A stretch of 7,120 bases of DNA from Desulfobacterales bacterium (GTDB lineage: Bacteria > Desulfobacterota > Desulfobacteria > Desulfobacterales > Desulfosalsimonadaceae). Position numbers and translations under genes: made by a program. Within the stretch, counting starts at the first letter, position 1, and the number at the start of each line of letters is the position of its first letter. Shown in pieces: positions 5,431 to 7,120 of this stretch. The notes under the pieces were generated by a model, which saw only the letters and a list, made by a program, of their open reading frames with translations, was not told the DNA's origin and searched no databases. The DNA lies in NCBI GenBank assembly GCA_018224315.1, contig JAGTVF010000145.1, forward strand, positions 1-7,120, read 5' to 3'.

Positions 5431-7120
5431 TTAATCGGCCGCTTCCAGGGCGGCATGCACCTGGGACCTGAGCTGATCAACGGTAAAGCCGTGGACCAGG
5501 ATTCCCTGCTTGGGACACGCTGCCTCGCACGCCCCGCAGCCCTTGCACAACGCCGGCTCTGTTTTCACCTTTTTGGCCATGTAACCGTTGACCCGCTCTT
5601 CTGTAACCGAAATGGCGTCATACGGGCACACATCCACGCACACCGCGCATCCGTCGCATTGCTCGGTCACAAACGATTTGACCGCATCCAGATACATCCG
5701 GTTTTGGGACAAAATCACCCCGGCCCGGGAAGCCGCAGCCCCGCCCTGGGATATGGCGTCTTCGATCATTTTCGGGTAATTGCACACACCGGCGATAAAC
5801 AGGCCGTCCACGGACATGTCCACGGGGCGCAGCTTGGGATGGGCCTCGTTTAAAAACCCGTCCTGGTTGGTGGCGCACCGGAAAATGCCGACCAGATCAG
5901 AGACATCATTGGGTTCAATGGCTGCGGCCAGGACCAGATAATCGGTGTCGATCACCACCTGTTTTTCCAGAATCGGGGCCAGGGTCTGCACCATCAGCCG
6001 CCCGTCCTCCCGGAATACAGACGGCTTGTTTTCCGGCTCATAGCGGAGAAATATGACCCCGAGCTGCCTGGCCTTTGTATAAAACGCCTCATTGGTCCCG
6101 TAGGTCCGGATATCCCGGTACAGGACATAAACATTGATCTCCGGATTGCGCTGCTTTAACTCAATGGCGGATTTCATGGTATGCGTGCAGCAGATCCGGC
6201 TGCAGTAATTGCGCTTTTCATTGCGGGAGCCCACGCACTGGATAAAAACCGCAGTACCGGCCTGTGCCGCATCCACGGCCGGGTCGGCCAGCTTTTTGTC
6301 AAACTCCAGATGGGTCATCACCCGCTCATCCTCGCCGTAGAGATACTCTTCCGGCACTGACTCCCGGCCGCCGGTGGCAAGAACCGCCGCGCCGTATTCA
6401 ATGCTTTGAACCCCGCCGTTGACATCCACTTCACTGGAAAAACTTCCCACGGTGCCGCTGGCTGATATCAGTTCCGCGTTTTTGAGCACCCGGATATTAT
6501 CGCGGCTTTCCACCCGGGCAATCAGATCTTCCAGTGCAGGGGCCACATCCTCTCCTGCTGCGGTTTTCCGGATGTTGACGGCATTTCCGCCGAGACGGCC
6601 GGATTTTTCCACCAAAACGGTTTCACACCCCTGATCGGCCAGGTTCAGTGCAGCGCTCAGGCCGGCCGGACCGCCGCCGATCACAAGGGCTTTTTGGATA
6701 ACGTCAATCGGCAGGTCTTCCAGTGGATACGCCTTGCCCACCTTGGCCACGGCCATGCGCACCTGGGCTTTTGCCTTTTGCAGGGCCCTTTGGGGTTCCT
6801 GCTGGTGCACCCATGCATTGAGATTGCGGATATTGGCCATTTCCAGCAGATAGCCGTTTAAGCCCACCTCCTTTAAAGTGTCCTGGAACAACGGTTCATG
6901 GGTCCGCGGAGAGCAGGCAGCCACAACGATCCGGTTGAGGCTGTTTTCCTCCACGGCTTTGGCCATAATGTTCTGGGTGTCTGTGGAACAGGTGAACATA
7001 TTATTTTCCGCAAAAACCACATTGGGAAGCGACAGGGCATATTCCACCAGGGCCGCCACATCAATGGTATTGGCAATATTGACTCCGCAGGAGCATACAA
7101 ACACACCAATGCGGGGCTCC
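5431..7120 (-). CDS. hdrA: Heterodisulfide reductase subunit A-like protein, short form, partial at the N-terminus
   Basis: FAD and iron-sulfur protein that bifurcates hydrogenase-derived electrons to ferredoxin and a second acceptor. 562 residues are visible, beginning EPRIGVFVCSCG, so only a few N-terminal residues lie beyond the window edge; the GTG at 7104 is internal. Numbering visible residues: N-terminal cluster domain with C9, C11, C44 and C69 (AACSPRTHEPLF); FAD fold GGGPAG (148-153) with GRLGGN; QC295 followed by YCSRICC (C306, C310, C311), the conserved HdrA cluster-binding region; DGLFIAGV near the second FAD segment; then two C-terminal [4Fe-4S] motifs, C488/491/494/498 and C525/528/531/535, ending GFTVDQLRSQV. 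The ferredoxin domain inserted in the FAD domain of the methanogen protein (about 650 residues) is missing. No in-frame TGA occurs in the visible part, although HdrA is a selenoprotein in some methanococci. It probably heads this part of the operon, with mvhD 25 nt behind it. QmoA is related but would not be followed by mvhDGA. Confidence 0.95.
   Translation of the reverse strand, partial: EPRIGVFVCSCGVNIANTIDVAALVEYALSLPNVVFAENNMFTCSTDTQNIMAKAVEENSLNRIVVAACSPRTHEPLFQDTLKEVGLNGYLLEMANIRNLNAWVHQQEPQRALQKAKAQVRMAVAKVGKAYPLEDLPIDVIQKALVIGGGPAGLSAALNLADQGCETVLVEKSGRLGGNAVNIRKTAAGEDVAPALEDLIARVESRDNIRVLKNAELISASGTVGSFSSEVDVNGGVQSIEYGAAVLATGGRESVPEEYLYGEDERVMTHLEFDKKLADPAVDAAQAGTAVFIQCVGSRNEKRNYCSRICCTHTMKSAIELKQRNPEINVYVLYRDIRTYGTNEAFYTKARQLGVIFLRYEPENKPSVFREDGRLMVQTLAPILEKQVVIDTDYLVLAAAIEPNDVSDLVGIFRCATNQDGFLNEAHPKLRPVDMSVDGLFIAGVCNYPKMIEDAISQGGAAASRAGVILSQNRMYLDAVKSFVTEQCDGCAVCVDVCPYDAISVTEERVNGYMAKKVKTEPALCKGCGACEAACPKQGILVHGFTVDQLRSQVHAALEAAD

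Noticed and set aside
7102..7104. GTG at 7104 as the hdrA start
   Set aside because: The frame is open upstream to the window edge and reads EPRIG before VFVCSCG, matching the usual HdrA N-terminus, so the true start lies outside.
1..7120. CRISPR arrays, insertion sequences, tRNA or rRNA genes
   Set aside because: No direct-repeat arrays, transposase motifs, or RNA-gene signatures were seen; essentially the whole window is coding on the minus strand.

Overview
The window is one continuous minus-strand operon segment from what looks like a selenocysteine-using, anaerobic, hydrogen-metabolising bacterium. A sulfate-reducing member of the Desulfobacterota (Desulfobacteraceae-like) is the best guess from gene content, moderately high GC and many bacterial-style Shine-Dalgarno sites; this is inference, not proof. 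Transcription runs from high to low coordinates: hdrA (5' end just outside the window) - mvhD - mvhG - mvhA - hypC - hypF (3' end just outside the window). Genes are 12 to 84 nt apart or overlap, no promoter or terminator is evident inside, and every stretch longer than 300 bases is coding.

Region by region: 5431-7120 is HdrA, the FAD and iron-sulfur electron-bifurcating subunit, in a short form that lacks the inserted ferredoxin domain of the methanogen protein. 4974-5405 is MvhD, the small [2Fe-2S] protein linking hydrogenase to HdrA. 3963-4889 is MvhG, the small hydrogenase subunit with enough Cys for three [4Fe-4S] clusters. 2500-3951 is MvhA, the catalytic large subunit. 2275-2487 is HypC and 1-2278 is HypF, both needed to build the NiFe(CN)2CO site.

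The key point is that mvhD and mvhA each contain one in-frame TGA exactly where the family has a conserved cysteine: residue 68 of MvhD and residue 452 of MvhA, the latter being the first position of the C-terminal Ni-binding DP(C/U)xxCxxH motif. Translation resumes in the same frame with family-consistent sequence and a normal TAA stop. Each TGA is followed at the same distance by a hairpin with a UGGA apical loop, as expected of bacterial SECIS elements. A standard gene caller would truncate both genes and lose half of MvhD and half of the MvhA active site.

Together the genes describe a cytoplasmic [NiFeSe] hydrogenase that takes electrons from H2 at MvhA, passes them through MvhG and MvhD to HdrA, and bifurcates them at FAD to ferredoxin and a second acceptor. 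HdrB/HdrC, a maturation endopeptidase, hypA/B/D/E and the sel genes are not in the window, so the second acceptor cannot be told from here.
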